Below are positions 17,206 to 25,788 of a stretch of 64,000 bases of DNA, piece after piece. The notes under the pieces were generated by a model that saw only the letters and a program-made list of their open reading frames with translations, was not told the DNA's origin and ran no database searches. Each line of letters starts with the position of its first letter. Position 1 is the first letter of the stretch. The stretch is from Paracoccaceae bacterium (GTDB lineage Bacteria; Pseudomonadota; Alphaproteobacteria; Rhodobacterales; Rhodobacteraceae), in the NCBI GenBank assembly GCA_011389685.1, contig JAABTV010000003.1, positions 42,887 through 106,886 of the forward strand, given 5' to 3'. Position numbers and translations under genes: made by a program.

Positions 17206-17235
17206 GGGTTACGCGGCGTGTTTCGCGGCGGATCA
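17206..17235 (-). promoter_or_regulatory. sigma-E-type promoter of rpoE-chrR
   Basis: On the minus strand TGATCC (17235-17230), an 18-nt spacer and TAACCC (17211-17206) match the TGATCC-N18-TA pattern known for the ChrR-controlled RpoE. The expected start near 17199 leaves a leader of about 65 nt before the rpoE ATG. Autoregulation is the known behaviour of this sigma factor. Confidence 0.65.
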
Positions 17236-17270
17236 CTTTTCAGGGGCGTTTTCTTTTCGCGCGGCGGGTT

Positions 17271-17300
17271 TGATCCGGTTGCCCGGGCGGCTCGTAGAGT
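17271..17300 (+). promoter_or_regulatory. sigma-E-type promoter of the ufaD-like operon
   Basis: TGATCC (17271-17276) and TAGAGT (17295-17300) are separated by exactly 18 nt. A start near 17306 leaves a short leader containing AGAGGA before the ATG at 17326. It is back to back with the rpoE promoter 35 bp away. Confidence 0.72.
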
Positions 17301-17325
17301 TGAAACACAATAAAGAGGATAGACA

Positions 17326-18603
17326 ATGTCATTTGACGCCCCGCCACAGCACCGCCCGCGCATCGCGATCGTGGGCGGGGGCATTTCGGGACTTGCCGCC
17401 GCTTATCGGCTGTCGCCGGGATGCGACGTGACGCTCTACGAGGCCGATTCGCGATTGGGCGGGCATGCGCGCACGGTCATGGCCGGGCGCCGCGGGGATC
17501 AGCCGGTCGATACGGGGTTCATCGTGTTCAATTACGTCAATTATCCGCATCTGACGGCGATGTTTCGCGATCTCGACGTGCCGGTCGAGAAGAGCAGCAT
17601 GAGCTTTGGTGCCACCATCGATGACGGGCGGGTGGAATACGGGCTGAGCAGCCTTGGCGCGCTGTTCGCTCAGAAATCCAACATTCGCCGGCCCGGTTTC
17701 CTGGCCATGGTGCGCGATATCATGCGATTCAATGCGCGCGCCGAGGGGGCGGCGGATGACGGGCTGACGATTGACGAGCTGATGCGCGAGCTGCGCTTGG
17801 GCGACTGGTTCCGGCGCTATTACCTGATGCCGATCTGTGGCGCGATCTGGTCCACGCCGATGGAGCAGATCGGCAGCTTTCCGGCCGCGACGCTGGTGCG
17901 GTTCTTCAAGAACCACGCGCTGATGAACGTGACCGGGCAGCACCAGTGGTGGACCGTGAAGGGCGGCAGCCGGGAATATGTCCGGCGGCTGGAAACCCGC
18001 CTGTCCAGCCTTGGCTGCGATCTGCGCGCGGGCACGCAGGTCCAGGCGGTGGAGCGGGACGGGCAGGGCGTGGTCATCCGCAGCGCGCGGTTCGGGGCGG
18101 AGAGTTTCGACCAGGTGATCCTTGCCTGCCACTCGGATGACGCCTTGCGCCTGTTGTCGCACCCGACGGGCGAAGAGCGCGCGGCGCTTTCGGACCTGAC
18201 CTTTCAGGACAATCATGCTATCCTGCATTGTGATGAAACGCAGATGCCGAAACGCAGGGCCTGCTGGTCCTCGTGGGTCTACAAGGCCGATGATCACGAC
18301 GCGCGCCCCGCGATTGGGGTCACATACTGGATGAACCGCTTGCAGAACATCCCTGAGAACGATCCGCTTTTCGTGTCGCTCAACCCGGTCAGGCCGGTGC
18401 GGGAGGATCGTATTTTCGACGAGGTCACGTTCCGCCATCCGGTGTTTGACCAGGCCGCGTTGCGCGCACAGGACAGGCTGGGTGCGATACAGGGGCAGAA
18501 TCGTACATGGTTTGCGGGGGCTTACCTGCGCCACGGGTTTCACGAAGACGGGTTTGCGAGTGCCGTGCGGGTGGCGAATGCGCTTGAGCGGGTGACGATT
18601 TGA
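17326..18603 (+). CDS. ufaD: UfaD-like FAD-dependent fatty-acid desaturase (flavin amine-oxidase family)
   Basis: The 425-residue flavoprotein has an N-terminal dinucleotide fold ([17 protein letters not shown], then [14 protein letters not shown]) and the C-terminal FAD motif [17 protein letters not shown]. It holds the same place beside rpoE-chrR as the R. sphaeroides flavoprotein that desaturates 11-methyl-vaccenoyl phospholipid on the route to furan fatty acids, scavengers of singlet oxygen. The function is transferred by synteny and family. It is first gene of a tight operon; its TGA is touched by the next gene. Confidence 0.82.
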   Translation: MSFDAPPQHRPRIAIVGGGISGLAAAYRLSPGCDVTLYEADSRLGGHARTVMAGRRGDQPVDTGFIVFNYVNYPHLTAMFRDLDVPVEKSSMSFGATIDDGRVEYGLSSLGALFAQKSNIRRPGFLAMVRDIMRFNARAEGAADDGLTIDELMRELRLGDWFRRYYLMPICGAIWSTPMEQIGSFPAATLVRFFKNHALMNVTGQHQWWTVKGGSREYVRRLETRLSSLGCDLRAGTQVQAVERDGQGVVIRSARFGAESFDQVILACHSDDALRLLSHPTGEERAALSDLTFQDNHAILHCDETQMPKRRACWSSWVYKADDHDARPAIGVTYWMNRLQNIPENDPLFVSLNPVRPVREDRIFDEVTFRHPVFDQAALRAQDRLGAIQGQNRTWFAGAYLRHGFHEDGFASAVRVANALERVTI

Positions 18604-18605
18604 GC

Positions 18606-19352
18606 ATGGGCGCCGAGCATATCGCGGGCAGCACCATGCATGCGCGGCGCGGCGACATTCGCAACGCGTTCCGGTATGGCGTGGATTACGTTCTGATAGA
18701 CCCCAAGGCGAGGGGTGGACCGCTCTTGTTTTCGCGCAACCGGTTCAACCTGTTTTCGGTGATGGACCGTCATCATGGTGGCGCGCGGGGCCAAGGGCGT
18801 GGCGTGATCTGGGCGCGCGAGGTTCTGGCGCGGGCCGGTCTTGACGCGGACGGCGTGCAAATCCTGCTTCTGACGCAGCCGGGGTTCTTGGGATACGTGT
18901 TCAACCCGGTGAGTTTCTGGCTGGCGATAGAGGGCGGCGCGTTGCGGGCGGTGATTGCCGAGGTCAACAACACCTTCGGGGACCGGCACAGTTACCTGTG
19001 CCACCGCGAGGAGTTTGCCCCGATCACGGCCGAGACCGAGTTGACGTCACGCAAGATCTTTCATGTCTCACCGTTTCAGGATGTCGGCGGGGCCTATCGT
19101 TTCCATTTCGACATCCGGGCGGACCGGATCGCGATTCGCATCCTGCATGAGAACGGTGCCGAGGGGGTCGTGGCGACGTTGCAGGGCGCGCGGCGGCCGC
19201 TGACCGATGGCACGATCCTGCGGGCCGCGCTGCGCCGTCCGTTCGGGGCGCTGCGCACGGTCACGCTTATCCATTGGCAGGCCTTGCGCCTGAAACTCAA
19301 GGGCGCGCGCTATCGCAGGCGGCCCGCACCACCGAGACAGGAGGTCAGTTGA
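18606..19352 (+). CDS. DUF1365 family protein
   Basis: The product of about 248 residues matches DUF1365, a family routinely encoded between the flavin amine-oxidase-like and CFA-synthase-like genes. Conserved stretches are YGVDYVLIDP, FNLFSVMDRHHG, FLGYVFNPVSFWL and AEVNNTFGDRHSY. The reaction is not established; a role in modifying membrane acyl chains is inferred from context. ATG 18606 is used here; TTG 18600, overlapping the previous stop as TTGA, is an alternative giving two more residues. It is followed directly by the methyltransferase gene. Confidence 0.85.
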   Translation: MGAEHIAGSTMHARRGDIRNAFRYGVDYVLIDPKARGGPLLFSRNRFNLFSVMDRHHGGARGQGRGVIWAREVLARAGLDADGVQILLLTQPGFLGYVFNPVSFWLAIEGGALRAVIAEVNNTFGDRHSYLCHREEFAPITAETELTSRKIFHVSPFQDVGGAYRFHFDIRADRIAIRILHENGAEGVVATLQGARRPLTDGTILRAALRRPFGALRTVTLIHWQALRLKLKGARYRRRPAPPRQEVS

Positions 19353-20509
19353 TGCTGTTCGTCACCAAACGTTTGAGGCACGAATTCCTCGAAAGCTGCA
19401 GTCGCATCTGCAAGGGGAGCCTGCACCTCGTCACGCCCGAGGGCGAGCGCCATGATTTCGGCCAGGGTGCCCCGCAGGCGGTGATGGAGTTGCATGACTG
19501 GAGCGTGGTCACGGCGATGGCCGCGCGTGGCGATATCGGGCTGGGCGAGGCCTATGTCGCGGGGCTTTGGGACACGCCCTCGATCGAGACGTTGGCCCAG
19601 GTGGCGACGCTCAACCTCGATGAATTGACGCGGTTCGCCTATCCGGGGTTCTGGAGCGGGCTGAAATTCCGGGCGGTGGATCGCATCCTGCGCACCAATT
19701 CGCCGCGTGGCGCGGCGCGCAATATCCGGGCGCATTACGATGTGGGAAACGAGTTCTATCAGCTTTGGCTGGACGAGGGGATGACCTATTCCTCGGCGAT
19801 GTTCGCGCCGGGCGACAACGATCTGGAACGCGCGCAGAACCGCAAATACGACCGCGCGCTGAACCGGATGGGCAGCGGTGAGCGCATCCTTGAAATCGGC
19901 TGTGGCTGGGGCGGGTTTGCCGAGCGCGCGGCGGATCAGGGCCGCGATGTGACCGGCATCACCATATCTCCCAGCCAGAAGGGCTTTGCCGATGCGCGGC
20001 TTGATGGACGGGCGCGAATCGAGCTGCGTGATTACCGCGAGACCGAAGGCAAATTCGACAATATCGTCTCGATCGAGATGATCGAGGCGGTGGGCGAACG
20101 CTATTGGCCAAGCTATTTCGCGACCCTCAAGGCGCGGCTGGCCGAGGGCGGGCGCGCGGTGGTGCAGGCGATCACCGTGCCCGATGCCAGTTTCCCGAGA
20201 TACCGCAAGGGCACGGATTACATACGCCACTATACCTTTCCGGGGGGCATGTTGCTGTCGGACAGCGTGATTTCGCAGCAGGCGCGCCGCGCGGGTCTGG
20301 CGGTGCGTGACAGTGTCGCCTTTGGCGAGGATTACGCGCGCACCTGTCGGACATGGGCCGAGCGCCTGGTGGCGGCCAGCCCGCGGATCGAGGCAATGGG
20401 CTATGACCGGGCGTTCCTGCGCAGCTGGCAATATTACCTTGAAATCTGCGCGGCGAGTTTCGCGCTGGCTCAGACCGATGTGGTGCAGGTGGAACTGGCC
20501 CATGCGTGA
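19352..20509 (+). CDS. cyclopropane-fatty-acyl-phospholipid-synthase-like SAM methyltransferase
   Basis: The 385-residue product is of the CFA synthase class. Its N-terminal domain is followed by AHYDVGNEFYQLWLDEGMTYSSAMF (about 130-155), the SAM motif ILEIGCGWGGFAERAA and the catalytic-region signature YIRHYTFPGGMLLS. In the UfaD context it could add the C11 methyl to vaccenoyl chains (a UfaM-like step) rather than make cyclopropanes; this is inference. ATG 19352 shares one base with the DUF1365 stop and is preceded by AGGAGG. Confidence 0.87.
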   Translation: MLFVTKRLRHEFLESCSRICKGSLHLVTPEGERHDFGQGAPQAVMELHDWSVVTAMAARGDIGLGEAYVAGLWDTPSIETLAQVATLNLDELTRFAYPGFWSGLKFRAVDRILRTNSPRGAARNIRAHYDVGNEFYQLWLDEGMTYSSAMFAPGDNDLERAQNRKYDRALNRMGSGERILEIGCGWGGFAERAADQGRDVTGITISPSQKGFADARLDGRARIELRDYRETEGKFDNIVSIEMIEAVGERYWPSYFATLKARLAEGGRAVVQAITVPDASFPRYRKGTDYIRHYTFPGGMLLSDSVISQQARRAGLAVRDSVAFGEDYARTCRTWAERLVAASPRIEAMGYDRAFLRSWQYYLEICAASFALAQTDVVQVELAHA

Positions 20510-21020
20510 GTTGGCGGCGCTTGTTGTCGCGGTGGGCCTGCTGGTGCCGGGGCCGGTGCAGGCGCGCGCCGATCTGGTCGCGGCGGGGATTGCCGAGGCA
20601 CAGAAGCTGGGCCGCGTGACGGTTCGCTGGTTCGGGCTGCCGCTTTACGACGCAGCGCTTTATACTGCGGGCGGGGCGCGGTTCTCATGGCAGGTGCCGA
20701 TGGCGCTGGAACTGGCGTATCGGCGCGAGATCAGCGGTGAAAGCCTTGTTGCGGCAACCGCGCGCGAGCTTGAACGGATCGAGGGGCCGCAGCGGGATCA
20801 TCCAAGCATCCTTGAGAAACTCGGACGCTGTTTTCGGGATGTCGGCCCGGGGGATTGGTTCCTGGCGGTGGCGCCGGCCGGTGACAGGGTGGAGTTCTGG
20901 TTCAACGGCGTGCGCCTCTGCGCAGCGCGTCACCCGAACCTGCGCAAGCGGTTCCTGGGGATCTGGCTGTCGGACGAGGCGCGTTCGGTCGCGCTGTCGC
21001 GCCGTCTCAGGGGCCAGTGA
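20502..21020 (+). CDS. chalcone isomerase-fold secreted protein
   Basis: The 172-residue product has a signal peptide (MRELAALVVAVGLLVPGPVQA) and a domain of the bacterial chalcone-isomerase-like family: RVTVRWFGLPLYDAALYT at the start, then a FRDVGPGDWFLAVAP loop and a C-terminal FLGIWLSDEARS helix. Plant relatives bind fatty acids, so lipid binding in the periplasm is plausible for this stress operon. It starts 8 nt inside the methyltransferase gene. Confidence 0.82.
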   Translation: MRELAALVVAVGLLVPGPVQARADLVAAGIAEAQKLGRVTVRWFGLPLYDAALYTAGGARFSWQVPMALELAYRREISGESLVAATARELERIEGPQRDHPSILEKLGRCFRDVGPGDWFLAVAPAGDRVEFWFNGVRLCAARHPNLRKRFLGIWLSDEARSVALSRRLRGQ

Positions 21021-22237
21021 TGAGCTATTGGCAGGTCAGTCTTTTCGCGATGCTGCTCGCGGCGGCGGGGTTGCCGCTTTACATCCATCTGCCGCGTTAC
21101 GCGACGGCGCAGATGGGGCTGGACCTGTCGACGGTGGGCGGCGTGCTGATCGGGCTGCGGGTGGTGGATTTCGTGCAGGACCCGTTTCTTGGCCGGCTGA
21201 TCGACCGCTTTCCCGGCGCCCGGACTGCCTTTGCCGCGCTGGCATTGGGGACGATGGCGCTGGGCTTCGTGATGCTGTTCACCATGGCGCCGCCGGTGGC
21301 GCCGGTTGTCTGGCTGGGGCTGTCGCTGGTCGTGGTGTTCACCGGCTTCAGCCTCGGGTCGATCCTGTTCTACGGTCAGAGTCTCGCGCTGGCGGGATCG
21401 CGCGAGGGTTTGATCGGGCTGGCGGGCTGGCGCGAGGCGGGCACGCTTGCGGGGATCATCCTTGCGGCGATCGCGCCGGTGCTGCTGGCGCCGTTCGACG
21501 GGCGCGATGGCTATGCGCTTTTCGGCGGCGGGCTGGCCGTGGCGGCGGTGCTGGTCTGGGGCGTGACGCGGGGATTGTGGCGGCGCGGCGATGCGTCCCA
21601 GGGGCGTCTCGATTACGCGGCGCTGTGGTCGGCGGGGGGCGGGCGGCTCTTGCTGCTGGCCTTTGTCAACAGCCTGCCGGTGGCGATGACCTCGACCCTG
21701 TTTCTGTTCTTCGTCGAGGATCGGCTGATGCTGGGCGGGCTGGCCGGGCCGTTCCTGATCCTGTTCTTCCTCGCCTCGGGGCTTTCGGTGCCGATATGGT
21801 CCGTGGCGGCGCGCCGGGTGGGCACGCGGCGGGTGCTGCTTTTCTCGATGTCGCTGGCGATCCTGTCGTTCGGCGGTGCCGCACTCCTGCCGCCGGGGGC
21901 GGTGGTGGGCTTTGCGCTGATCTGTGTCGGATCGGGCGCGGCGCTGGGGGCCGACATGGTGATCCTGCCGGCCTTGTTCGCGGCCCTGACGGGGCGGGCG
22001 GGGCAGGTGGCGGGGCAGGCCTTCGGCCTGTGGTCGCTGGCGGGGAAACTGGCCCTGGCGGTGGCGGCGGTGGCGCTGTTGCCGCTGCTCGACTGGAGCG
22101 GGTTTCAACCCGGCGGGGCAAACGATGCGCGGGGCCTTCTGACGCTGACACTCGCCTATGCGGTGATCCCCTGTCTTATCAAGCTCGTCGCGATCTGGAT
22201 GGTCGCGCGGCTGTCTCAGGAAGTGGAAATGAGATGA
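21020..22237 (+). CDS. MFS transporter of the GPH (MelB-like) cation symporter family
   Basis: This is a 405-residue protein with about twelve transmembrane segments. The GPH features are an early RVVDFVQDPFLGRLIDR loop and a central TLFLFFVEDRLMLGG region. The substrate is unknown; its fixed place in the sigma-E fatty-acid operon suggests lipid or precursor movement rather than sugar uptake. ATG 21020 shares a base with the preceding TGA, and its own stop overlaps the next start (ATGA). Confidence 0.85.
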   Translation: MSYWQVSLFAMLLAAAGLPLYIHLPRYATAQMGLDLSTVGGVLIGLRVVDFVQDPFLGRLIDRFPGARTAFAALALGTMALGFVMLFTMAPPVAPVVWLGLSLVVVFTGFSLGSILFYGQSLALAGSREGLIGLAGWREAGTLAGIILAAIAPVLLAPFDGRDGYALFGGGLAVAAVLVWGVTRGLWRRGDASQGRLDYAALWSAGGGRLLLLAFVNSLPVAMTSTLFLFFVEDRLMLGGLAGPFLILFFLASGLSVPIWSVAARRVGTRRVLLFSMSLAILSFGGAALLPPGAVVGFALICVGSGAALGADMVILPALFAALTGRAGQVAGQAFGLWSLAGKLALAVAAVALLPLLDWSGFQPGGANDARGLLTLTLAYAVIPCLIKLVAIWMVARLSQEVEMR

Positions 22238-22782
22238 AACTGACCCTTTTGCTCGTGATCGTGTTGCTGTGCGTCGCCCTGTGGCGGCCCGGTTTCGGGT
22301 TCAAATCGCAACGTCCCGACCATTACCGGGCCACCGGGCCGGCGTTCGACATTCGCGAACACCTGTCCGGGGACCTGATTTCCGAGGGCATGATCTATGG
22401 CCCGCGTGGACAGGTTGTGTCGCGCTTCGTGGCGGACATGACGGGCACATGGGAGGGTGAAACCGGAACCCTGACGGAGGAATTCCGCTATGCCGGCGGC
22501 GGCCAGCAAAGCCGGGAATGGCGGTTGACGCTGGGCGAGAACGGGACGTTCACCGCCGAGGCCGACGACATCATCGGGCAGGCCACCGGCAAGGTCAGCG
22601 GTGCGACGCTTTCCATGCGATACCGCATCCGCCTGCCCGAGGAGGGCGGCGGGTATGTGCTTGACGTGACGGACTGGCTCTACCTGATGGAGAACGGCAC
22701 GATCCTGAACCGGTCGCAGATGCGCAAGTTCGGGATCAAGGTGGCCGAGCTGGTCGCCACGATGCGCCCTGCGGGGGGCTGA
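22234..22782 (+). CDS. DUF3833 family protein
   Basis: The 182-residue product has a short hydrophobic N-terminus (MKLTLLLVIVLLCVALW), suggesting export or membrane anchoring, but no lipobox cysteine. The body shows the DUF3833 pattern of beta strands (GDLISEGMIYGPRGQVVSRF; ADDIIGQATGKVSGATL; DWLYLMENGTILNRSQMRKFG). The fold resembles a lipocalin-like barrel. Its role is unknown beyond membership in this operon. Confidence 0.82.
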   Translation: MKLTLLLVIVLLCVALWRPGFGFKSQRPDHYRATGPAFDIREHLSGDLISEGMIYGPRGQVVSRFVADMTGTWEGETGTLTEEFRYAGGGQQSREWRLTLGENGTFTAEADDIIGQATGKVSGATLSMRYRIRLPEEGGGYVLDVTDWLYLMENGTILNRSQMRKFGIKVAELVATMRPAGG

Positions 22783-22783
22783 G

Positions 22784-23506
22784 ATGATCGCGGGGCATAG
22801 ATACTGGATCATCGGGGCGAGCGAGGGGCTGGGCCGGGCGCTGGCGCATGAGATGGATCAGGCGGGCGCGCGGCTGGTCCTGTCGGCGCGCTCGGCCGGG
22901 CGGCTCGACAGCCTGGCCGAGGAGATTGGCGGGCTGGTGGAGGTCGTGACGATGGATGTGAGCGACCCGGAGTCGGTGCGCGACGCCGTGGCTGCGGCGG
23001 GCGAGGTCGACGGAGTGATCTATTGCGCGGGGGTTTATGAACCGCTTGGCGTGGCGGATTGGAAGCCCGATGCGGTCGAGGCGATGTGCGAGGTCAATTT
23101 CATGGGCGCGGTCCGGGTGCTCGGCCATGTGGCGCCCGCGATGGCGGCGCGCGGGCATGGGCATCTGGTGCTGATCGGGTCGCTGGCCGGGTTCACCGGC
23201 TTGCCCGGCGCGATCGGATACGGTGCCAGCAAGGCCGCGCTGATGCATCTGGCCGAGAACCTGCAGGCCGATCTGCGCGGCACCGGCGTGCGGGTGCAGC
23301 AGGTCAACCCAGGCTTCATCCGCACCCGCCTGACCGATAAGAACGCGTTTGCGATGCCCATGATCATGGAGCCGGACGAGGCCGCGCGGCGCGTGGTGCA
23401 CGCGATGAAGAGCGGACGGTTCGCGACCTCTTTCCCGCGCGTCTTCTCCTGGCTGTTCAGGGCGGGACGGTTTCTGCCCAGATCGCTTTTCCTGCGTCTT
23501 TTCTAG
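22784..23506 (+). CDS. short-chain dehydrogenase/reductase
   Basis: The 240-residue SDR has the NAD(P) motif IGASEGLGRALA, the catalytic Ser in LVLIGSLAGF, and the YGASK tetrad (Tyr-xxx-Lys) around residue 146-150. It is the last gene of the RpoE-controlled operon, starting 1 nt after the DUF3833 stop. The substrate is unknown; a keto/hydroxy acyl intermediate would fit. Confidence 0.85.
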   Translation: MIAGHRYWIIGASEGLGRALAHEMDQAGARLVLSARSAGRLDSLAEEIGGLVEVVTMDVSDPESVRDAVAAAGEVDGVIYCAGVYEPLGVADWKPDAVEAMCEVNFMGAVRVLGHVAPAMAARGHGHLVLIGSLAGFTGLPGAIGYGASKAALMHLAENLQADLRGTGVRVQQVNPGFIRTRLTDKNAFAMPMIMEPDEAARRVVHAMKSGRFATSFPRVFSWLFRAGRFLPRSLFLRLF

Positions 23507-23531
23507 AGGCTTGCCCGGGAGCCTTGCCCTG

Positions 23532-23987
23532 TCAGCCGGTGACGTCTGTGCCGGTGATCAGCGAGGCGATCCGGTGCAGCGCGAGCCTATAGCCCTGCGT
23601 GCCGCAGCCGGCGATGACCGCGTCGGCCCGAAGGCTGACATAGGAGTGATGGCGGAAGCTCTCGCGCTTGTGCACCTGGCTGATATGGACCTCGATCACC
23701 GGGCCGTCGAACATGTTGAGCGCGTCGAGGATGGCGACGGATGTATGGGTGTAGGCGGCGGGGTTGATGATGATGCCCGCCGCCGTTTCGCGGGCGTCGT
23801 GGATCTGATCGACGATCCCGCCCTCATGGTTCGATTGGAAAAGCGCCACGTCGAGACCCAGATCGCGGCCGAGCGCGATGCAGTCGGCCTCGATATCGGC
23901 CAGCGTTCGCGCCCCGTAGATCTCGGGTTCCCTCTTGCCCAGAAGGTTGAGATTCGGGCCGTTCAGGATGTGGATTCGGTTTCTCAT
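23532..23987 (-). CDS. aroQ: 3-dehydroquinate dehydratase, type II
   Basis: The 151-residue dodecameric enzyme of the shikimate pathway converts 3-dehydroquinate to 3-dehydroshikimate. The type II signature [18 protein letters not shown] (catalytic Tyr), the [13 protein letters not shown] block and [17 protein letters not shown] (catalytic His) are all present. It converges with the SDR gene 25 bp away and appears to be a single-gene unit downstream of the DUF1127-like gene. Confidence 0.96.
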   Translation of the reverse strand: MRNRIHILNGPNLNLLGKREPEIYGARTLADIEADCIALGRDLGLDVALFQSNHEGGIVDQIHDARETAAGIIINPAAYTHTSVAILDALNMFDGPVIEVHISQVHKRESFRHHSYVSLRADAVIAGCGTQGYRLALHRIASLITGTDVTG

Positions 23988-24078
23988 GGAGCGCTGGTCC
24001 TTGGCTGGCGTGGCCCCTTATGGAGCCTCGGCGCCCCTTGTGGCAAGCCGTCGGACCGAGGTCTTTCCCCGATGTGGC

Positions 24079-24106
24079 CGCCCTGCGCCTTGTGATGCGC
24101 AGGGCG
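24079..24106 (-). terminator. GC-rich hairpin downstream of the DUF1127-like gene
   Basis: CGCCCTGCGC (24079-24088) and GCGCAGGGCG (24097-24106) form a perfect 10-bp stem with an eight-base loop, 8 nt past the stop codon. There is no clear T-run after it, so it may be a weak or factor-assisted terminator. Confidence 0.45.
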
Positions 24107-24114
24107 CCGTTGGG

Positions 24115-24267
24115 TCAGGCGTAGTAGAAGCCCGAGAAAGTGCGGTGCAGGATTTCCGCCTTGCTCAGCCCGGCGCGGCGCAGTTGTGCGTCGGTCATGT
24201 CACCAAGGGCGAGGTCGGAGTAATGGGCGCGGCGCGTGCGGTAGGTGAAAGGAAACAGGAAATTCAT
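24115..24267 (-). CDS. small DUF1127-like protein (50 aa)
   Basis: The complete small frame begins MNFLFPFTYRTRRAHYSDLA and ends with FSGFYYA at residue 50, with the arginine-rich and LGDMTDAQLRRAGLSK segments typical of short alphaproteobacterial DUF1127 proteins. GGAG stands about 10 nt before the ATG (24265-24267). Related proteins include small RNA-binding regulators of phosphate or stress metabolism; here no function can be assigned. It lies between aroQ and the AhpD-like gene on the same strand. Confidence 0.75.
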   Translation of the reverse strand: MNFLFPFTYRTRRAHYSDLALGDMTDAQLRRAGLSKAEILHRTFSGFYYA

Positions 24268-24375
24268 GGCGGGGCTCCATCCGGTGCAATGTCATCGTTG
24301 CACATCAAATAGGCACGTTCGAGAAAGGGCGTTAGTGCCGTTTGCGAAGTCCCGCCATGCGTTGCCTGCAAGGCA

Positions 24376-24774
24376 TCAACCCGCCTTGAAGGCGTCATCC
24401 ACCGGAACCTGCATCGCATTGGCCAGCGCGTTGGTCTGGCTGGCCATGCCGATCACGGTCAGAAGCTCGGCATACATCTCGTCCGACATGCCCTTGGCGC
24501 GGGCACTGGCGGTGTGGGAATGGGCGCAATAGGCACAGGAATTCGCAGCGGAAACAGCGATATAGATCATTTCCTTGGTCAGGGGATCGAGCGCGCCGGG
24601 GCCCATCACCGTCTTGAGCCGCCCCCAGATCGCGGCCAGTTGCGCCGGGTCATGGGCAAGCGCGCGCCAGAAATTGTTGACATGGTCAGTCTGTCGCGTG
24701 GCGCGGATATCGTCGAACACGGCGCGGGCCTCGGGGCTGAGTTCCTCGTCGGAGAGCAGCGATATGGTGGACAT
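24376..24774 (-). CDS. carboxymuconolactone decarboxylase / AhpD-like protein
   Basis: The product of about 132 residues is an all-helical protein with the AhpD redox motif CAYCAHSH (Cys-xx-Cys-xxx-His) near residue 80, the hallmark of alkylhydroperoxidase-type members of the CMD family. It probably acts as a small thiol peroxidase partner. ATG 24772-24774 preceded by AAGGGA is preferred over a TTG two codons upstream. It reads away from rpmE by a 120-bp gap. Confidence 0.85.
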   Translation of the reverse strand: MSTISLLSDEELSPEARAVFDDIRATRQTDHVNNFWRALAHDPAQLAAIWGRLKTVMGPGALDPLTKEMIYIAVSAANSCAYCAHSHTASARAKGMSDEMYAELLTVIGMASQTNALANAMQVPVDDAFKAG

Positions 24775-24847
24775 GGTCAATTCCCTTCGATGGTGCGGAC
24801 ATGCCCGCCATAGGGGATCAGATCGCGCCGCTTGTCAAAGGGGGGCA

Positions 24848-24881
24848 AACGCAAACCGCCGCCGGAAGCCCGGCGGCGGTT
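24848..24881 (-). terminator. intrinsic terminator of the trmD-rplS-rpmE unit
   Basis: AACCGCCGCCGG (24854-24865) pairs perfectly with CCGGCGGCGGTT (24870-24881) across a four-base loop. On the minus strand the stem is followed by TTTGCGTTTG. It lies about 25 nt after the rpmE stop codon. Confidence 0.75.
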
Positions 24882-24906
24882 GGTCGTCTTGTTCGGCGAA
24901 AAAGTC

Positions 24907-25128
24907 TTAGAAACCGAGCCCTTCGTACTTTTTCTTGAACTTGGAAACGCGGCCGCCGGCATCCATCAGGCGGGTGCCGCCACCGGTCCAGGCCGGGTGC
25001 ACCGACGGGTCCACATCCAGGGAAAGCGTTTCGCCCTCGGCGCCCCAGGTCGAGCGCATCTTGAGCACGGTGCCATCGGTCATCTTGACGTCGATGAAGT
25101 GGTAATCGGGGTGGATATCTTTTTTCAT
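24907..25128 (-). CDS. rpmE: 50S ribosomal protein L31
   Basis: The 73-residue L31 starts [12 protein letters not shown] and includes [22 protein letters not shown] and [12 protein letters not shown]. It lacks the four zinc-binding cysteines, the usual C-minus form in alphaproteobacteria. It follows rplS by 11 bp and ends at a strong hairpin. Confidence 0.97.
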   Translation of the reverse strand: MKKDIHPDYHFIDVKMTDGTVLKMRSTWGAEGETLSLDVDPSVHPAWTGGGTRLMDAGGRVSKFKKKYEGLGF

Positions 25129-25139
25129 GTCGCTTCCCC

Positions 25140-25517
25140 TTACGCTTTGATCTTGGGCTTGTAGGTGTTGTCCTCGGCGATCCGAGCCGATTTGCCGCGA
25201 CGGGCGCGCAGGTAGTAGAGCTTGGCGCGGCGGACGCGACCGCGGCGGATCACCTGGATCGATTCGATATTGGTCGAGTAGAGCGGGAACACCCGTTCCA
25301 CGCCTTCGCCAAAGGAAATCTTGCGGACGGTGAACGACCCGGCAATTCCGCTGCCGTTCTTGCGGCTGATGCAGACGCCTTCGTAGTTCTGCACCCGGGT
25401 GCGGGTGCCTTCGGTCACCTTGTAGCCGACGCGAATCGTGTCGCCGGCCTTGAAATCGGGAATCTCTTTCCCGAGCGAGGCGATTTGCTCGGCCTCAAGC
25501 TGTGCGATCAGGTTCAT
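25140..25517 (-). CDS. rplS: 50S ribosomal protein L19
   Basis: The 125-residue L19 has the family core [45 protein letters not shown] and [14 protein letters not shown]. It lies between trmD and rpmE in the common Rhodobacteraceae order. A 270-bp gap without a gene separates it from trmD, so it may have its own promoter. Confidence 0.97.
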   Translation of the reverse strand: MNLIAQLEAEQIASLGKEIPDFKAGDTIRVGYKVTEGTRTRVQNYEGVCISRKNGSGIAGSFTVRKISFGEGVERVFPLYSTNIESIQVIRRGRVRRAKLYYLRARRGKSARIAEDNTYKPKIKA

Positions 25518-25788
25518 TGACCCAACTCCTTCAAATGCTTGCGGTTTTCTTCCGCAAAATTGGTTCGCGCCTCAGAGCTGCGGTCTTCGATCGGGTCCGC
25601 GGGATGCGCCCGCCGCAGGTCAGGTCAACGTTTCTTGTCAGCCTCGTCTTCGCCACGGGCGGGGCCGGGGAAGCACCCGGGCGCCAGGAGGGGAGAAAAC
25701 GAAAACCCGGGAAAGGGCAGGGCCGATTCCCGGATCAGCGCTCGTATAGTGCGCACGGGCCTGTTTCGCAAGGGTTAATGGCGGGACC

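Noticed and set aside
17136..17384. longer RpoE reading with 83 extra N-terminal residues
   Set aside because: It overlaps both sigma-E promoters, the predicted transcription start and the divergent ufaD gene; region 2 needs only the shorter form.
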